Positions 21,318 through 31,450 of a stretch of DNA of 64,000 nt are shown here, in pieces. The DNA comes from Oxytricha trifallax (Eukaryota; Ciliophora; Spirotrichea; Sporadotrichida; Oxytrichidae): positions 1 through 64,000 of the forward strand of contig ARYC01000671.1 in assembly GCA_000711775.1 (NCBI GenBank), in the 5' to 3' direction. The notes under the pieces are model-generated. The model did not search any database, had not been told where the DNA came from, and saw only the letters and a list, made by a program, of their open reading frames with translations. The position numbers were made by a program, and so were the translations under genes. Position 1 is the first letter of the stretch; the number at the start of each line of letters is the position of its first letter.

Positions 21318-22429
21318 AATTGACTTCTCTTTACTTTGCTTGAATTGTGGGATTAATTATGTAACTGGTCAACAGTAGTAGTTCATTGTAGTATCTTGAT
21401 TTGTTCTCTATTGAATTTAGTTTATGTTTTATTCCTTAGCCATTAAACGTGGTGGACATATCTTTAGTTTTTATAATAGATAACTGATTGGAGTTACAAT
21501 CCCTCTAAAATATTATAATTTTAAAATCTAATGTAGATAAAACGGTAGAAATATTAATTTATTATAACAATATTATATTTGACTATTAATTTTTTAATCA
21601 TAATTTTATTTATATTACTCTAAATATGGAGCATGTTAACTCAAAAAACATGAATTTTTAACATCAATATTTCTACTCTTTTAACTTTAATAATATTAAT
21701 TACTTCATCGATAATAATAAAAACAACAATTACAACCACAACCATAACTACTACAACTAAAAACTTAAACTCCAATTTTTAAAAATAAAAGAGAGAAACT
21801 TACCTGCCATTATTTTGGCAATACTACAGATAGAAGTTTAAACAAAAATTCTAAATCAAATCTGTGTCAGTAATAATAACTTTTATGAAAGTTTATTTTA
21901 AATTAAAATTTAATAGCAAAAAGAATATTATTGCAAAAATATTTTTAACAAAATAACTATTAATATTCTCCCCACATTACTTAGATCTGTGAAACTAATT
22001 ATTTATTATTAAAGGTTAAATAAAAAAGATTAATTCTTACTTTTAAGGTAATGATGGCTAATTTTAGGTGTTAACTTATCCTATTAATAAAATTTCTCGT
22101 CATATTAGATTTTTATGTTTTTCAGTCATAATCATCCAATTATTGCCTTTCTATTTCAGACCTGGGTGGAAGTTTATTTCAACTAGATTTAGCATAGGAT
22201 TCAATTGCTTCTCAAGGAGCACCCTGGTTCTCAATTTTAAATTTTTCTTGCTCATTTAAGACTTTATTTTCAGATCTTGTTGAATAAAGTGCAACATTCT
22301 TTATTGAAGATTAATAAAATTAATACAGCAGGCTTTGTTTTCATAATATTTTAGTAAATTGTTATCCTAATTTAAAAACTTAAATGATTAAATAGGAATA
22401 TTTTTGAACAATAAATTACATTAAATAAA
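21318..22429. other. AT-rich region, no gene recognised
   Basis: There are hydrophobic short frames and A/T runs, including an AAC/AAT-rich stretch at 21700-21770. A weak inverted pair, GGTAGAAATATT near 21545 and AATATTTCTAC near 21668, is noted. Nothing supports a gene. Confidence 0.35.
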
Positions 22430-23190
22430 TCAAAGCTTGTTTTTATCATTAATTTTACTAGTGTGCAGTATAATTACCACTTAAACTATAAATCGATAGA
22501 ATACTCCTCTTATCTTTTTGATATGATTTACATTATTTACAATTAGCAAGATGCTTGTATTTCCAGAGTTTTAAGTCTCCAATTTATCAATCTTTTTCTT
22601 TAGCTTAGAAATGTACTTTTCATTGCCTCAAATGAATGTGGAAATTATATTTCTCATTAAGAGTAGTTCCTTGTTAATTGCATTATACACACGCTCGGTC
22701 GTTTATTGTTAAAATTAACGAAATAATTTTCATATATACAACAAGGACTTATCACTTCTCCAATGTCTTAGCCTAAACTTTTAGGTCTACCGTTTGATGT
22801 AATTAAGGATGATCTGAAAATTATTTCAAATTTGGCATAATACTTTTTAAATTAGCAGCAAGTAATTAAATATTTTTCATTTGTGTATTAATAAGCCTTT
22901 CTGCTTCAACTTCGTTAAAATTAGTAGTGGTGAAAGGCCTATCTTGTAACGGTAAGTTATCAGAGTTAAATTAATTTGTTGCAATCTCTTTAGAGAAAAT
23001 GACCTCACTAAACCATATTACTTTTGAGATGGGTTTATAATTGTACCAACATGATCGAATCCATTTAAGTAATTTTGGTAATTCATTTTTTTATAGTTTG
23101 GACTGTTCACTACAGACACTACTTCGTGATTCTCAGATATGAAATTATTATATTTCTCAATTAAAGATTATTTATTATAGAATTATTGAT
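22430..23190 (-). pseudogene. Unknown minus-strand gene, coiled-coil C-terminus
   Basis: Reading leftwards: frame one (about 23170-22870) carries SVVNSPNYKKMNYQNYLNGF, then DHVGTIINPSQKQYGLVRSF. Frame two (about 23005-22752) carries PLQDRPFTTTNFNEVEAERL, then a helical NTQMKNIQLLAANLKSIM, to TGA 22752-22754. Frame three (about 22705-22430) carries ERVYNAINKELLLMRNIIS, one TGA, and the coiled-coil EKYISKLKKKIDKLETQ, to TGA 22430-22432. The order and strand make one gene with frame changes. Family unknown. Confidence 0.5.
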
Positions 23191-23739
23191 GTTAAATGGG
23201 ATGATTTTCTCTCAATGATAAAGGTCGAGTTAAGTTTCTAGGTTGATTTTTAGGGCCATCTTACTTTACCTAATTGAAGGCTTTTTACAAATTTTGGATT
23301 ATTTAATTTTTCTAATCTTGCTTGTATTTATAAATTACTATTTTAAGCATCGTATCTATTTTAAACTAGTTATTATTCATATGTTTATTTATAGTACTAA
23401 ATTTTATCCATCACTTATTTATGCTCCTCTATAACTTTAAGAAATTGAGTGGGATTAAGTAAACTATTTTTTCTATTTACTTCATTTTTAGATGAATTAC
23501 TGGTAGCAAACTTTAAAAATAAAATTGACTTGGTATGAATATTATTTGGAGATATTGCATTAGAAGCTATATTTGAGAACTTGGGGAAAAGTTTCCTGCA
23601 CTGATTTATGATAAAAAAATTTTAGGGAAGTTTCCTGCACTTTTTAAAATTTATTTTTAAATTTATGAAAAATAAGAGGAATACTTTAATTTAAAATGAA
23701 AATTAATTACATAATTAAGTATTAGGATTAACTTAAATA

Positions 23740-23981
23740 GAAATGTATTTAACAGAACAGGTTTGTCATCTTTCCACTCATCTTCATAAACATCTCCATC
23801 TGCATGAATTAGTTTTTCTTATTTTTGTATTTCTGTTCTTTGCTGAAGCCTCGTCCTCTCCACTTCAAGTCTCTGTAGTATTGCTGAAAGAGTATTAAAA
23901 TAAATTCAGATATTTAAAATGTACCTTACAAAATTTGTGTGAATGTAGTAATGCCCCGTCTTCGTCTAATAAGTTTTCCAT
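23740..23981 (-). CDS. MORN-like gene 5' segment with short intron
   Basis: ATG at 23981 (minus) gives MENLLDEDGALLHSHKF, then a 46-nt GT-AG intron, then the coiled-coil LQRLEVERTRLQQRTEIQK and LIHADGDVYEDEWKDDKPV. The last part matches the MORN repeat pattern (G.xYxGxW with acidic Asp where Gly is usual). MORN repeats mediate membrane or scaffold contacts. Coding sense is lost around 23740, where AT-rich DNA begins, as expected at the edge of a gene segment. The frame stays open under the ciliate code, but the composition is no longer protein-like. The frame across the splice is not certain. Confidence 0.55.
23884..23929 (-). other. Probable 46-nt intron
   Basis: On the minus strand it starts GTAAGG and ends CTCTTTCAG. 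It is flanked by GC-richer coding sequence on both sides, and the interior is AT-rich. Typical of spirotrich introns. Confidence 0.6.
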
Positions 23982-23989
23982 TTTGATTT

Positions 23990-24844
23990 TTAATTATTAA
24001 TTTTAATTTATCAATTTCCTATTATAAATTATGATTCTTAAATTAATCTTTATAACAACTATCGACATACTTCTGAACTAATTTCATTAATAAATTATAC
24101 TTAATTTATAAATTAATTATTCAATATCTCTATTTAGATTCCAACAATTCTGACATATTTCATCTGATATTAGTAGATTTATGCTCTTAACCATTATATT
24201 GTTCTCTCTGTATTCATAGTAATTCCAAATATTTTATCCAATTGTTAATAAAATTTTGATTCATTTTATCTTGTTCTTTAAATACCTATATAATTTTAAA
24301 CTATATTTTCTTGAACTACTTAAGTAATGTATAAATATCCTCTTTATATAAATGGTTCATAAAAATGTTAGATCTTTTAATTTATGTAAAATCTATTAAA
24401 TTTTACATATAAAAAAAAAAGTGTAAGAAACCTCCATCCCCGAGAACTCACTAAACAAAGCTCTTTATTTTGCTATGATTTCTGAAGAATTTCGTACTAA
24501 ATAATTCTACTTCCTGAAGGCAAATCTATATCTGCATCTGAAGCTTCTACTATAAGATTATATCTAATTTGAGTATAATTAGCATTCTTCTTATAAGCAC
24601 CACCACTAATTCATAATTTGCTCAGAGCAGTTGTTCTATTTTTTTTATTAACAGACTGCTTTGAATTTAAACCATCTGTTCATATATCATAGTTTTACAA
24701 CAAATTGAATTATCAATTGTTTGTTCTAATCTTCATTGAGAGAGGCATTGAGTTAGCTTAAGCTTACTTCAGGATTATTTATACGATACTTTTGCTTTTT
24801 CTTCTTACCAGATTAACGTTTTGATTCTTGGGCACTGCTATATT
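23990..24844. other. AT-rich spacer up to TBE copy 2
   Basis: Mostly A/T-rich. Between about 24430 and 24830 the minus strand has purine-rich patches that might be coding, but I could not follow a frame or recognise a domain. Confidence 0.3.
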
Positions 24845-24940
24845 TAAAACCCCAAACCACTTCAGTAGTTTGATTGAGTTTTTGTTTGATATAAGTAGAC
24901 TATTAGTTCATGCTTTAATAGGATTTAATGTTTTAATGTA
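24845..24940. repeat. TBE copy 2 left terminal inverted repeat
   Basis: Terminal telomere-like TAAAACCCCAAACC, then CTTCAGTAGTTTGATTGAG and the shared AGTAGACTATTAGT. It is the inverse of 28735-28848 with several substitutions, more diverged than the arms of copy 3. Confidence 0.85.
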
Positions 24941-24989
24941 ATCTAAATTAGTGTTTAATTGAGGTGTTTTATTTTTACTGGCATCATGT

Positions 24990-26410
24990 GGTTAATTTCT
25001 AAGTTTTTTCTCTTCTATCTAACTTACAATTTAGTCTATTGTATGCTCAGCACTATGGTTAAGTTTTATGATTATCAACTCAACCATATCCTTCATTTTA
25101 CCTTTTATCTTATTCTAGTCTAGATATTGTTTTATTCTGCTTTGAATCTTTCTCTCTCTTAAAGCTATAGTAATCCTTTCTTGGAATATCGCATTCAGCA
25201 ATAATTGCTGCTAGAGCCCATATATCCCATTTAATATCACCATCTCTCCAGTCCTCCCATTCTGGAAAGTATCCAGGAGTACCATAAACGTTGCCAAGTC
25301 CTGAAGCTTCAACTCTTTATGATCTATTGAAATCAATTATTACTACTCTGAGAGGTGAAAAGTCAAGCATAATATTCTCAGGCTTCAAGTCTCTATGAAC
25401 ATACCCTAAAGTGTGCAGCTCCTCAATGCCTTTGCAAACATTTGTAAGAATAAGAGGTAGCTCATTTGGAATAATTTAATCTTAAATTTAGTTTTTTAAA
25501 TTCATTTAAAATAGAGGGAGAAGAAAAGCAACATGATCTTGAGCAAAAAGAATTGCATCGAGCTTAATTATAAATCTGCTCTATCTATCTCTTGACTTAG
25601 TAATGCTTGATATTCATTTACGAATTCCATTTGATACTTGTCATCGCATTTGAAGAAAGTTGAACGGATATATTTTGAATGCGAACTGCTTATCTGTTAT
25701 AACCTTTTTCTCAAACTTATCCTCAAGGATAAGATGACTTTCCTTGCACTCTTTAAGGTCAATTCTATTCAATATTGAAAGTTATAATGCTTATATCTTA
25801 AGTGTTATTTTTACTATTTCAGATGCAGGGAGATTTCTCACTGTTTTGATTAGCTTATTTTCTTTCTTAACTCTTTGTTCCAAAGTTTCTAAAGAGTTTC
25901 TAAGCTTTTTTTTATGAAGGAAGACCTCACCAGTATCAGGATCTATGACTTCAAATTTCTTGCCATGATGGTTTTATAGGAGAACTTTTAAATCCCTTGA
26001 ATGATTGTATTGCTTATTGCAATAAGGGCAGAAATATTTCCCATCAATCTTATCATGAATAAGATAGAGCTTGGGCTTGTTAGAATGCTGCTCTATAATA
26101 TGACGGTTGAGAGCGATTTATAAGTGAAGTTTCTCTCACACTCTTCCCTTTAATGAAATGCCTTAACTTATTTTTTCTTTTCCTCCTCTTAGACCATTTT
26201 TATTTGTGCTTCGCATTGAATTTCTTAGATCTGCATTCTATTTAACAACTGAATTGCTATCCAAAGTCTGAAACCTAAAGTTGGATATATTTTTAGGTTC
26301 GTACTATGTAAAGCCATCACAAGTTTAATTTCTTTTTATTCATGAAAGAAAGATTTTGCTGGCTAATGCCAAGTAATGCCACTTTTCTTAGTAAATTGCC
26401 GCTAATTTTA
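24990..26410 (-). pseudogene. TBE 57 kDa zinc-finger/kinase protein, copy 2
   Basis: Reads leftwards from VALLGISQQNLSF (near 26390), matching the ALLGSCQQKLSF start of copy 1. The first finger is a broken ECERNFTYKSL...RHIIEQH. The second finger is GKYFCPYCNKQYNHSRDL with a degraded second His pair (LLQNHH). A long basic helical linker precedes the kinase: LGYVHRDLKPENIMLDFSP (25350-25400), IIDFN (Asn for Gly of DFG) and GTPGYFPEWEDWRDGDIKWD. The kinase region is cleaner here than in copy 1. Frame changes occur near 26120, near 25600 and in the C-terminal tail. Confidence 0.85.
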
Positions 26411-26604
26411 TCAATACTATTAATAATTATATAAGCTGTCTAAGTTCTACCTTTATACACAAGTAAGAGCATATCCTCAAAGATTTAGAGAGGTTTAATG
26501 GGAACCTAGTGCGAGACATTAGTTATATATTTCTAAATTTTTTAGATAATTTATATTCTATTTCATCTATTTTTTACATTAAAATACAAATAAATGTGTT
26601 TTGT

Positions 26605-26760
26605 GAAGTTAGGTGGTGCTCCTAAATCTGTTCTAGTAATTTAAGGACGGTTAGTTAAAAAAATTTAATTTTTTTAATTCTCCACCTAATACAGTTTTGA
26701 ACTTATTTTTAACCTCCTAATTAAGTTTTAAATAAATTAGGAGCACCACCTAATTAAATT
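26605..26760. repeat. Hairpin in the divergent intergenic region of TBE copy 2
   Basis: TTAGGTGGTGCTCCTAAAT near 26608 and its complement ATTTAGGAGCACCACC-type arm near 26738-26756 form a stem of about 16 bp. Between them TTAATTAGGAG-like motifs repeat. The region lies between the divergently transcribed 57 kDa and 22 kDa genes. Copies 1 (1090-1300) and 3 (54230-54330) have related AGGAGGTCCTCC / TTAGGAG repeats in the same place, so a shared promoter or control region is plausible. Confidence 0.5.
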
Positions 26761-27108
26761 AATTATTATTAGGAGCAATTTAATGGAGAAAGTTTGATAA
26801 AAATGGAAGTCAAACTCTGAATCTTGGAAAAAGTTCCTCTATCTTTATCTGTTTTCTGATTCAAGTTGACCTCAAAGTGGATCTCCCTATTTAGTAGTAA
26901 AATTTTAGTAAGATTAGAATGGATATCCATAATTTTAAATTTCATAAACATTTATAGAAACTGGAAGCAAGATGGAATATATGAATGATGCAATTAAAAG
27001 AATTTAATCTCAAGATTTAATAGGACTTAATAGGAAAATTCCGAATTTAAGAGGACCTATATAGATATTGGTATAGCAAGTAAGTTCTTAACTAAGATTA
27101 ATATATTC

Positions 27109-27765
27109 ATGATAGCTGGATTGTTCTTGCCAACCCAGGAAGGAAATAAAATCTCGTTTTTAAAAGCTTTGTTAATCGAAGACAAAATAGCATTTAAGAC
27201 TAATGAAATAATGATGATAGAGATATCTAACTACCCTGAAATTTCAGTGACAGATCTCTATGATGATGCTATGAGTGATCCAGATGTTGCTCTCTACCTT
27301 CCATCTAAGCTATAACTCTCTAATAAATTGCCAGAGAGAAACTTTTATTTGGTGTCTTTGCAAGTCTGAAACCTAAGTACTTAAATGACGTAATATAAGA
27401 AGCCCATAAGAAACGCTACAGCATCTCTCCTGAAGAAAAAGAGAAGTAGGAAATTAAAATCAGCGACACCTGGCTCAAAAAATGCAGAAGCATCCATTAA
27501 TCTCTAGTAAGCTTAGACTTCTAATTTTATTGAAAAAACCTGGCGATGCTATATATTTGATGAAAGAGCGCAGCAAACTAAACAGAGAGAGAAAATATCA
27601 AGTAAAGCATAAATTAAGCAAGAGACTCTTCAAAGATTTATAAAAGCCAGACGAGATAAACATAGATGCAGGAGCTAGCACTAAGAGAAGAAACACAGGC
27701 ACAAGCAAGCCTTAAGAAGAAGAAAAGAAAGAGAAGCCAAATCCCTTTATGTATTAATTTAAAGT
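27109..27765 (+). pseudogene. TBE 22 kDa protein, copy 2
   Basis: ATG 27109 is well supported: MIAGLFLPTQEGNKISFLKA continues to NYPEISVTDLYDDAMSDPDV, LPSKLQLSNKLPERN with one TAA as Gln. Then a 1-base change near 27345 moves the frame (FGVFASLKPKYLNDV, EAHKKRYSISPEEKEKQ). The basic tail lies near 27700-27760. The function of this TBE protein is not known. It is transcribed divergently from the kinase gene and convergently with the transposase. Confidence 0.8.
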
Positions 27766-27789
27766 TTAAATTTATTCATTCCCGTAAAT

Positions 27790-28680
27790 CTAAAACTTAT
27801 TTATAAACACATAATCTCTCTTCTCTAGCGCATGCATTAGTTTTCTCATCGCTGACTCTCTTAGCAGCACTCTTAATAAATTGACTGTATCTATTTTTGA
27901 ATCATGCATCATATGGTAGAGCAGCAATTTCTTATAATGACTTTTCATTAACCCCCAATATAATTCAATTCTATTGAACTAAGGGCTGTAAGGAACATTA
28001 AATACAGGTGTTATGTTTAGCCTTTCATATTCTCTCCTTGAGTCTTTAGTTTTATGTACTGAAAAGTTATCAAAAAACACAATAATCTCTTAGTCGGCTT
28101 ACTTATCTCTGAGTTATTGCAAGAACTAAATATATTATTCAGTCTTTATAGAACGATAGTGAATAACAAAGATCTCTAGGCTACTATCTTCGATTATTCC
28201 ACCAATAATAGCATGAATTTACACCTTAACCTTTTAATCATATACTTCAATTTTGCTATATCTTTTATACTAAAACCTTGATATAAAGATATTAAACATG
28301 AATACTGCCTCATCAATGTGTATGAACTTTAAATTTTGCTATTAAGCCCTCTGAATTTAATCGAATATATATTTTAAATTAGTCGGATAAAATTGTACAT
28401 TAAAGTCAATCACTCTCTTAATGCGATTTACTGTCTTGTAAGATATTCCATTCTTTTAAATATATGTTAGCTATGGACTATGCAGAGATATGAAGCTCAG
28501 GGAATTGGCGATGAAACATCACAGCTCACTAGGCCAGAGAGGAGTGAGCCCAGTATTTAAGAGTCTTATCATTAATAAGATAATCGTTATGATGCTGCTA
28601 AAATTTTTAGGGTCTCTTAGACTTTGAAGGAAGTTGCTATCTCTTTTAATTCAATGCTAATAGACAGTGAGACTTAACAG
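27790..28680 (-). pseudogene. TBE 42 kDa DDE transposase, copy 2
   Basis: A Tc1/IS630-type DDE transposase. Reading leftwards: NDKTLKYWAHSSLAQ, then KKVIDFN-like sequence. Catalytic Asp 1 is in FIHIDEAVFMFNIF, Asp 2 in IIVFFDNFSVHKTKD and the Glu in YSPQFNRIELYWGLMK, so all three acidic residues are present. It is followed by KKLLLYHMMHDSKIDTV. A TGA after SLAQ (near 28525) and a shifted C-terminus (IDTVNLLRVLLRES instead of IDTVDFIKSAAKRVSD) show decay. Confidence 0.88.
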
Positions 28681-28734
28681 CGGCAGGAGATTTATGATGC
28701 AGTCTTGCTATAGACTCACTAATTTACATTACTT

Positions 28735-28848
28735 TTAAACCCTAATCCCCGACATAAACCCTATTAAAACCCTAATAAAGTAAACACTAATAGTCTACTT
28801 TTATCAATCAAAACTCAATCAAACTACTGAAAGGGTTTTGGGGTTTTG
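28735..28848. repeat. TBE copy 2 right terminal inverted repeat
   Basis: Contains AAACCCTATTAAAACCCTAA and CTGAAAGGGTTTTGGGGTT, matching the right arms of copies 1 and 3 closely. Confidence 0.88.
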
Positions 28849-28877
28849 AGTGGTCAATCAACCTTGCAGTGTTGTAA

Positions 28878-29177
28878 TCACTATTCTTATTCATCATATT
28901 TATAATTTCCTAGCTTAGTTTAGTTATAGTTGTGCCACCAAAGTTCATTTAATGCTAGTTTTGCTTTTTTGTTGATGGCATCATGAAAGTATTTAGTAAA
29001 TTATTTAGAGTGTTATTCATAGGATTCATTGTGACTGTCTTTTGTTGTTAATTATTTAATCAAATTAGGATTTCTGTTTAATTGAGATTTCATTGAGCTA
29101 GGCTAGTGGTTATCTACCTTTTGAGTATTATTAATTATTTCCTTTTCTTGACTTTGAAACTTTACATTTTTTGTCAT
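28878..29177 (-). CDS. Complete 99-residue ciliate-code ORF next to TBE copy 2
   Basis: ATG at 29177 to TGA at 28878-28880, reading TAA/TAG as Gln several times. MTKNVKFQSQEKEIINNTQK is followed by S/N/Q-rich sequence, then FTKYFHDAINKKAKLALNEL and WWHNYNQ. Composition is polar with one amphipathic helix; no membrane segment or known motif. It ends 30 bp from the transposon border. An alternative frame continues protein-like (KNSDYNTARLIDH) to the border, so the TGA may instead be a frameshift and the TBE may interrupt the gene. Family unknown. Confidence 0.6.
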
Positions 29178-29841
29178 CTTGAAATATTAAATTTGAAAAG
29201 TTTATTATGGATTGAGAAGCAACGAAAATGAAAGTAAGCTAACATTTGATTTCTGGAGATTCATAATTTTATTGTTATTATTTAAAGTATTTTCAATTTT
29301 GTTTTACATATTGACTGCTTAAAACATCTGCTGATATATTTTTTTAGAAATCGCATTAAGATTGCTGAGACTTATTAGTTTCTTACTTGTTAATTCTGAG
29401 TTTGCTTATTATTTGCCTGAGACTCTTGGTTAAAATTTGAAAAGCTTAGTGGATTTCTTTGTTTAAATTTGGACTATTCTGATTTTATCTAAATTGCCTG
29501 TCAATTTCATGAATATCTTACATTTTCATATGTTTCATACTTTTTGCTTTATTTGCAGAATAATATTAATAAATATAAATATTATTTAGAATTTTTTTGG
29601 CATAATTTTTTACAAAGCCAGTTCAATGTTTATAAAGAGCTGTCTATAAGGATTTGACTCTTAATTTATAAAATAATAAGTATATAAAGTAATTTCCTTG
29701 ATGTTTGGCATATTTCCATTTATTTAAAGCTGATTTGGCTGCATTTCTAGAACTATTCGCTATAAATCTAGTATGCTTTTTAGATACTTATTGATTTTAC
29801 TATGTAGTAAGGAATAAATTCACTTTATATTTAGGTTTAAT
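29178..29841. other. AT-rich spacer
   Basis: A/T-rich upstream region of the 99-residue ORF. Short hydrophobic frames only; nothing recognised. Confidence 0.4.
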
Positions 29842-30578
29842 TATTGATAAAGTATCAAATTGTGATAAATTTGAAAATCAGGAATATTCTTTATTATTTT
29901 AACTGTAGTGTATTAGTAACTAACTAATTTTAATCATAAATTATAATTTAATAAATGGAATTGAACGAAGTAAAGACAAAGCCCAAAAATAGCAATAAAG
30001 CAAGATAACGACGGTATATCCTACAGTGGCGCTTCAGGAAATCACTTGAGAGCTTGTTAAGAAAAACAGACTGGTGCTGCCCAAGTTAGTCAATCAAATA
30101 ATAAACAAGCCAGTTCCATCGCAGATTTCTACTATTTGAGAGATGATGAAAAAGAAGAAAAAAAGTACGAAAAAATCTCTCTAGATTGTGCTAAAGCATT
30201 TTAAAAAGCTAGATTATAGAAGGAGATGACTCAAGCCTAACTTTCTAAGACAGTCAATGAGAAGACTGAAACAATCGTTGATATTGAATCAGGTGAAGCA
30301 GTATACAACCCCGATGTCATCAGCAGGATAGAGAAAACTCTCAGAGCTAAGAGGCAGAAGTGGCCAAAAGAAGAAGAGAATGAATCAATTCTGAAACAAC
30401 TCTCAATAAAGATAGTAAAAAATATAGGCCTAGCTGATGTTACTTATAAGTGTATACATTTGTCTTCTATAATTAATTAAAATTATTTAGTTACTAATAC
30501 ATTATCTAAAATAATAAAGAATATTCCTGATTTTTAAATTTATCACAATTTACCTTTTTGTTTGATGCTTTATCAATA
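29842..30578. repeat. Long inverted repeats flanking the MBF1-like gene (IR-B)
   Basis: Left arm about 29842-29940 (TTATTGATAAAGTATCAAAT, AATCAGGAATATTCTTTATT, GTATTAGTAACTAA). Right arm about 30465-30578 is the reverse complement with a 10-bp insertion and a few substitutions. The coding piece lies wholly inside. The right arm ends exactly where the 415-bp palindrome begins. The plan is the same as IR-A at 13.5 kb, but the arm sequence is unrelated. Confidence 0.8.
29955..30455 (+). CDS. MBF1-like transcription co-activator (Cro/C1-type HTH)
   Basis: ATG 29955 starts a basic N-terminus (MELNEVKTKPKNSNKARQ). One base later in phase, from about 30001, the frame reads DNDGISYSGASG, an acidic linker, then the helix-turn-helix domain: KISLDCAKAFQKARLQKEMT, QAQLSKTVNEKTETIVDIES, GEAVYNPDVISRIEKTL. 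This matches multiprotein bridging factor 1 (MBF1/EDF1), which joins TBP to bZIP activators. The usual N-terminal MBF1 block is poorly matched and a 1-base frame change lies near 30000. After RAKRQKWPKEEENESI, a short extension not typical of MBF1 runs into the right inverted arm without a clear TGA, so the 3' end is uncertain. Confidence 0.85.
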
Positions 30579-30993
30579 TTGTAGGAATACATTCGAATTT
30601 GGGAAATTATTTAAATTTAAATTTATAATTAATCAAAATCTTGGCAGTTAATGTTGTCCAATTTAAATGAACTTGGGCTCATTTGATAGAGAATTTAAAA
30701 TTAGCTGGACTTTACTATTGGCGGTACTATTTTATCGCATCGAGGGAGCGAGATAACTCGACTTTAATGTGAGGGTATAATTTAATGAATTTAGAGGTGT
30801 TTAATTAAAGTCGAGTTATCTCGCTCCAGGGATGCGATAAAATAGTACCGCCAATAGTAAAGTCCAGCTAATTTTGAATTCTCTATCGAATGAGCCCAAG
30901 ATCGTTTAAATTGGACAACATTAACTGCCAAGATTTTGATTAATTATAAATTTAAATTTAAATAATTTCCCAAATTCGAATGTATTCCTACAA
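30579..30993. mobile_element. 415-bp palindromic MITE-like element B
   Basis: Near-perfect inverted arms of about 185 bp begin TTGTAGGAATACATTCGAAT and contain CAAAATCTTGGCAGTTAATG and GGTACTATTTTATCGCATCG. The 45-bp centre is AT-rich. The flanking TA on both sides (30577-30578 and 30994-30995) would suit a Tc1/mariner-type target duplication, although AT richness makes this weak. No coding capacity. Unrelated in sequence to the GGGTAATGG family. Confidence 0.8.
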
Positions 30994-31292
30994 TATTAAT
31001 ATTATATTTTCTAAATATATTAATAAATTATAAAGATACAATATTTGAGCCTTATCCGTTATAAGACATATGCTGATAGTGTTAATCTATATAATAAAAT
31101 GTTACTTAGAAATGAATTGATGTACTTCTTATTATCATTTTGATAATTTTATATTTATGAAATATTCTTATTTAATTTCTCTTACATTCGATTCATAAAC
31201 CAAAATTATAATGACATTTTACAGGTTAAAACTTAATTGAATGCAGTTAAATTAATTTAAAAATAAATTAAAAATAATCATATAAAGATAGC
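30994..31292. other. AT-rich spacer
   Basis: Nothing recognised. Confidence 0.35.
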
Positions 31293-31450
31293 TCACATTG
31301 CTATACCATCATATTTACACATTTCACAGGAATCGTCCATATAGCTGTTGTCCGTTGCAATATTAGGATTGAAAACTGAATGAACTCTGCAATGGTATCC
31401 ATGTTAGGCAGATTAGCACGCTCTTTGTATGTTCTACAGTCCGCTTCTTT
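31293..31450 (-). CDS. Cys-rich C-terminal gene segment
   Basis: A GC-richer island on the minus strand. From about 31450 it reads GLQNIQRACQSAQHGYHC, RVHSVFNPNIATDNSYMDD, SCEMCKYDGIAM and then TGA at 31293-31295. Two CxxC-like Cys pairs and a clean natural stop suggest the last exon or segment of a host gene. The right border (near 31450) is abrupt, passing into AT-only DNA, as at an exon or segment junction. The upstream coding part was not found nearby. Family unknown. Confidence 0.55.

Larger units (their letters stand above)
24845..28848. mobile_element. TBE-type transposon, copy 2 (complete, inverted orientation)
   Basis: A complete 4.0-kb element. The left end begins TAAAACCCCAAACCACTTCAG and the right end finishes GGGTTTTGGGGTTTTG at 28848. 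Flanking triplets are ATT (24842-24844) and AGT (28849-28851), both fitting ANT but not identical. Gene order is the mirror of copies 1 and 3: kinase gene on minus at left, 22 kDa on plus, transposase on minus at right. Protein sequence differs clearly from copies 1 and 3 (for example second finger YFCPYCNKQYNHSRDL versus YVCEFCEKPYSHTRDL), so it belongs to another TBE subfamily. Confidence 0.95.
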
